Shown piece by piece: positions 59,905 to 64,000 of a stretch of DNA of 64,000 nt. A program made the position numbers and the translations under genes. Under the pieces are notes generated by a model. That model had not been told where the DNA came from. It did no database searches and was given only the letters and a program-made list of their open reading frames with translations. Source of the DNA: Ectocarpus siliculosus (lineage: Eukaryota > Sar > Phaeophyceae > Ectocarpales > Ectocarpaceae); the NCBI GenBank assembly GCA_000310025.1, contig FN649748.1:3154381-3218380 (forward strand), in the 5' to 3' direction. Each line of letters starts with the position of its first letter. Position 1 is the first letter of the stretch.

Positions 59905-62900
59905 ATGAACGGGTTGCGCGAGACGGTCCCCCCAGGACCGTACTTCCCCTTCCACCGAGACGAGACCTATCCCAGGACTCTCTGCGTGAACTTCAAGAGG
60001 CTAGAGGTGAGCAGCGAGTCCGTATCAACAGGGCGCGGAATTAGCGGTGGGTCTATGCAGGTCCCTGGCATCATCATCTCTACATCCCCAAACGGCAACA
60101 TACGTACAGCAGAAGCAGCACCCAGCGCTAGTTCCCGTGTCTCACTGGACGGCGCGGAGTAGGAGGATCCCGTGCCTTTTTCTCCGCCGCTGGTAATCAG
60201 CTAGGCTCACCGGCAGTCTGTTGTCATCCGGCGTGTCTGTGGTGTGGATGAAGACTGCGTGTGTTTTGTTTGGAGAGCGTTCGTTTGTCTCCACATCCAT
60301 CCTCGCCACCGCCGTTAGAGACTTAGCTCAGAAGCTTTAGCGCTACAGCTGTTGGTGTAACTCACGGCTGCTGCGGCTCTTCTTTTCTGACGCCGCCGCA
60401 TTAGTACAAGCGTGGTCGCATGTGCGCTGTAAGTCTTACATTGTGTATGCTGCAAACTTCGTGCGGGGTTTTTGTCGAACGGCAGCCTCCGGCCTGTATT
60501 CACACAGCCCGCACACCCTTGCTTCCCTGAAGTCCACACGACTTTCCAATATGGCGGCCTGGTGCGTGTCGCAGTGGAGCTGTTAAGCGTCCCCTGCCAT
60601 GGTTCACGCCAAGGCCGTGGATCCACTCGCTGTACGTATGTACAGCAGCAGTTTTCCATGGGGCGTCGTTCGTCGCTCTGACATGTAGACTGTCCCTTGG
60701 TGGAGGGACTTTATCCATAGGAACGCAAGTTCAGGACACAGGGAGGCACGACTCCGCCTGCTGTATGTACATATGTAGTTACTCACAGGGTGGAGGGTGT
60801 GGTTGATTATCCTGTTTAAGCTCTTGTATCTTGTCTTGCCCGGGGTGCCCCAGTCTGTCAGGTACACCCTGTCGCAGCCGTTCCCCCTGCCGTACAATGC
60901 TGACTGTGACAAAAAAAAAAAAAAACGCATGCAAATCGAACCTCCGTCGGCACGAAGCAGAAATACCGCAGAATTTTTGAATTTTCGTCAAGAGTCAGGC
61001 GTACATGTTTAAAAAAAACACAGAAACACCGAAGACGCAGCGGCCCCGACAGAGCGGCCGCCTGAACACTAGCACGCGAGCGCTGCCACTGAGTAAATAG
61101 ACGCGAGGGCGCTCAAGCGCAGGAACACAACCGCTGTAGTCCATTAACTGAGGAGTTTAATGAAAGGGAAGTGTACATGCATATGTTCATCCTCTGCTGG
61201 TACTGTATGTGGCGGCCAGGTACGTGGAATACTAATATTCATGCAAAGTACGTGGCGAAGAAAAATACACAACGGTAAATGTTTGTTTCCGTCGTCCGTG
61301 TGTGCGGGTCGGTGAGGCGGGCTTGGCCCTGCTGTACTGGCTGCAGATACATAGCACGTCTTCCAGTCGCGTGCACAATTCTCCCCCCTAGGCGGGGTTG
61401 TCTCTTTCACATGTGTAGCGCCTACAATACCCATCTCCAGATCCTGTAGCGCTACAATGTGTGCTGTTGTGCGTCCCCTACACCAGGCGATGCGAAACTT
61501 GATTTGGAGAGATACGTAGATGCGGTACAAACCCGTAAGCCCTCCGTCCGTGTTGTGTATTTTCTTCGTTTGTTAGGAAAAAAAATACAAACACATAAGG
61601 CTGACTACCCGTTCGAGTTTATGATGTTGTGGGTGGGTGTTGTGCTGGTGATTTTTGTCCCCGCAAGTTGATGTAGCATTCCATCCAACAACCGCCTCCT
61701 TCCGCCGCTGCCGTCCCCTGTCCCCTCCCCCGCTGCCTCCGCTCCCGCCAACACTATCGCAACAACGATGACGATGACGAACAGTATCGTACCCTCCAGA
61801 AGTACTGCAAGCTTCACGGCATCAACGTCCGCCCGGACTGCTCACAGGCCGAGCTGGCCGTCGCTGCGGCCAGACATTTTCAGGTACATCCCGTAGACAT
61901 GTTCACGTACAAGTGCATACCCTTCACGTACAAGTGCATACCGTTCTCGTCGTCTCTCTTCCTTTGTGCTGCGTGCAAGGGGTACAGTAAGAAATTTGAA
62001 AACGCCCTTTGTGTGCTAAGGGGGGTGTGTGGGGGTGCTCTGGGAAAATCTTCCTGGCTCCGTGCCTCCTGTGTGTGAAGTTGTCAAGTTTCTTTTTTGG
62101 GATGGGTTGTGGGGAGAAGAGGTTGTTGGGTACGGGGCAGTCCGGCAGGGAGGAGGCGGGAGAAAGAGAAGCAGCATATGCCCAAATAGTCTTAAGAATG
62201 ATGAAAATGGTGTGGTTGGACTCCCAGTGCCATGCTGCCGCTGTCCGTACTTTTCGTGTTTTTTTACCAGCCGGGGAAGGAACTTGAAATCAACCTTGGG
62301 AGTTTCTGCGAATCAAATACTAGCTGGGATCTCATCCCGGAACCGTCGATCCGCGCGCGAAAACCCGAAATCGCAGGAGGCACCTTCGGTGGACGAAGAG
62401 GGTGTTATGGTGTCCTTCCTACAGAAGGTCATCGTTCCCGACCGGCCTTTCGAGCCCACCATCGACCTCGCCCTCTCCCGCATGGGAAGCCTTAGCGTCG
62501 ACACGGCGGACCTCGGAGGTGGCGGGGGCAGCGGCGGCGGAGGGCGGAACGCGATGCCCAACGCCGTGATGCACGACCACATGGACGACGGCATGAACGA
62601 TGACATGGTGGACAGCATGGGAGGGGAGATGGGGGGCGGCGGCGGGGGCCGGGGAGGTGGGCCCGGCGGCAACGCCGGTGGTGGCCATCATGGCGGCGGC
62701 TACGGCCGTCATGGTGGCGGACACTCTTCTGCCATGGGCGGGGGGATGGGGTACGACGAGAAGCCGCGGGCGGAGGGGTACTCGTCCAGGGGGATGGGGG
62801 GGGGGGGCAAAAACGGCGGCGGCGGCGGGAGGGGGGGAGGGGGGTACGAACACGAGTTAAATTACGGGATGAAAATGGGCAGAACTCAGCAGCACCAGAT

Positions 62901-63039
62901 GTCCTCCATGGGGGCCCCGTGGGAGATGGAGCAGGACGGGCATGGGCACGGGGGGGGAGGGGGAGGGGACATGATGCCGAAGGTGGGCAAGCACGACGGA
63001 GAGAACCCTACGAACACCGTTGTAAACACGATTGTGTAA
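59905..63039 (+). CDS. SAP30: SAP30-like subunit of the Sin3 histone deacetylase complex
   Basis: SAP30 bridges Sin3 and the deacetylase in transcriptional repression. Exons 59905-60006, 61785-61883 and 62377-63039 join in phase to give 287 residues. The Sin3-binding fold spans all three exons: VNFKRLE / YRTLQKYCKLHG and NVRPDCSQAELAVAAARHFQ / EAPSVDEEGVMVSFLQKV. It matches the family pattern F-x-x-L-x-x-x-x-L-x-x-Y...HF (human LRRYKRHFKLPTRPG, from memory). The N-terminus is short (MNGLRETVPPGPYFPF) and lacks the zinc finger of animal SAP30. From about residue 112 the protein is a Gly/Met/His/Asp-rich tail with GGRGG-type runs, unusual for the family. The intron 60007-61784 contains possible antisense exons. 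The start has a good context (GCCATGA). Alternative: a SAP30-domain protein outside the Sin3 complex. Confidence 0.75.
60315..60903 (-). CDS. Possible antisense exons nested in the SAP30-like intron
   Basis: An exon-like segment at 60903-60787 follows a strong acceptor (a run of T, then GTCACAG) and ends CACCCT/GTGAGT. It reads GCDRVYLTDWGTPGKTRYKS and then LNRIINHTLHP, phase 0 at both ends. A second segment, 60629-60315, starts after TACGTACAG and stays open to a stop, reading RVDPRPWREPWQGTLNSSTA at its start. I do not recognise the family and found no first exon. It may be the 3' part of a nested gene, or a false prediction. Confidence 0.3.
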
Positions 63040-63955
63040 TTCATTGCAGCTCTGCCGAACGTTCTCGCACTGCAGGTTTTTTAGCACCGAGTTCTCCGAT
63101 TGGTCGTGCTACTGTTTTACCATGGTACCTTGTTTTTTATCTGACAAGATGTTGCTGCAGGTCGTTTAATATCTCGATGTCACTGCTGTTGCTACCGCTG
63201 CTGCTGTTGCTGCTGCGGTGGCCGCTGCTGCAACTACCAGTTCTCTTGTCCCGCTACCGCCGCACCCGCTCAAGCTGCGGCCGCGCCTCCCCCCGCGGCG
63301 GCCACCAGCCCCCCTCGCTGGTCAGCCACGACGGCCCAGCAGCAGCAGGCGGCGAACCACGCGCTGGTGTCGGCAGAGGACAAAGCGTTTGTGGGGGTGG
63401 CGATGCCGAAGAAAGGGCTGCGAAGAAATCTACGAAGGGGACCCCTTCCTTCACAGTCCTTCCCCCGGTGTCACCATCTTCATAGTAAGCTTTGTCCTCC
63501 GCCGCCAACATCACCGCATGGTTCGCCGCCGTCTGCAGCTATTGGGCTGTCATGGCTGACGAGCGAGGGGGGTCCGCGGCCGCAACTGGGGGGGGGGGTA
63601 GTCACATGTAGCACGTACGAGCGGTGTCGACCGGGTGGTAATTTAGCGGTGGTGGGAGAGTACGATGGTCAAGGGGCTACCGCACCTCTGGCCCCGTACT
63701 GCTGTACCCCTCTTGACGGACGCCATCATCACCCATTGGCCTTGTGATACACCCATCATGCGAAGAAATGCACACAGTAGAGGGGGTCATTTTCGTTATG
63801 TGCGTGTCTGCGTGCCGCTGCGTGTGCTCTCTCTCTCTCTCTCTCTCTGCTCTGTCTGCAACCGTTCGTTGGTCGTTTTTTGTGGTGCACCTCTCGTTGA
63901 GAGCTGGCGCGAGTGCGCCCTCCTTCTCAATGTCACTCCATGTGTCTTTGCCGGA

Positions 63956-63989
<34 letters not shown>

Positions 63990-64000
63990 CCTTTAATATC
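63040..64000. other. Downstream of the SAP30-like gene: inverted duplication and simple repeats
   Basis: Arms at about 63290-63392 and 63487-63590 are inverse copies (left GTCAGCCACGACGGCCCAGC; right inverse of it near GGGCTGTCATGGCTGACGAG). The left arm reads NHALVSAEDKAFVGVAMPKK on the plus strand, which looks protein-like, but no splice model joins it. CT and CAG tracts lie at 63827-63848 and 63957-63988. Confidence 0.5.
63957..63988. repeat. (CAG)n trinucleotide tract
   Basis: Ten uninterrupted CAG units near the right edge, outside any recognised exon. Confidence 0.95.

Overview
This window is eukaryotic nuclear DNA. It has GC-rich, intron-rich genes whose exons (mostly 50-300 bp) are separated by introns of several hundred bases. 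There are many CAG, CT and poly-C/G simple repeats, dispersed inverted-repeat elements, two 100-N assembly gaps and no bacterial-style operons. A plant-type aspartokinase/homoserine dehydrogenase fusion, an alanine-rich FG nucleoporin and the intron density make a brown alga (Ectocarpus-like stramenopile) my best guess. That assignment is inference; no marker gene proves it. All splice models were built by eye from GT/GC-AG sites, reading-frame phase and remembered family sequences.

Layout. (1) 1-13.9 kb, minus strand: the 5' part of a large nucleoporin gene. Two exons encode roughly 20 [FL]SFG repeats. They join in phase to exons matching the N-terminus of the scaffold nucleoporin Nup188. 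The gene runs off the left edge. Its introns carry a 52-bp minisatellite and small inverted-repeat elements. (2) 14-20 kb: no recognised gene; a composite repeat pair of about 2.6 kb at 17.47-20.04 kb. (3) 20.5-21.6 kb, minus: an intronless glycosyltransferase with a DxD motif. (4) 21.6-34.5 kb: repeat-rich, with a telomere-like tract, a foldback element, a 42-bp perfect palindrome and dispersed repeats. (5) 34.6-36.5 kb, minus: a three-exon C3HC4 RING-finger protein. (6) 36.5-43.6 kb: dispersed repeats, including a 1.25-kb element with terminal inverted repeats inserted into a repeat whose uninterrupted copy lies at about 26 kb. (7) 43.7-59.3 kb, minus: a complete 20-exon aspartokinase-homoserine dehydrogenase gene (945 residues from the first ATG). 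(8) 59.9-63.0 kb, plus: a three-exon SAP30-like subunit of the Sin3 histone deacetylase complex, divergent from the previous gene, with possible antisense exons in its first intron. (9) 63.0-64.0 kb: an inverted duplication and simple repeats.

The genes do not form a pathway: nuclear pore, glycosylation, ubiquitin ligation, aspartate-family amino acid synthesis and chromatin silencing. The strongest points are the FG-domain/Nup188 fusion, the altered homoserine dehydrogenase active-site signature, a tandemly duplicated splice junction in the same gene, and the transposon-like element with a paralogous empty site.
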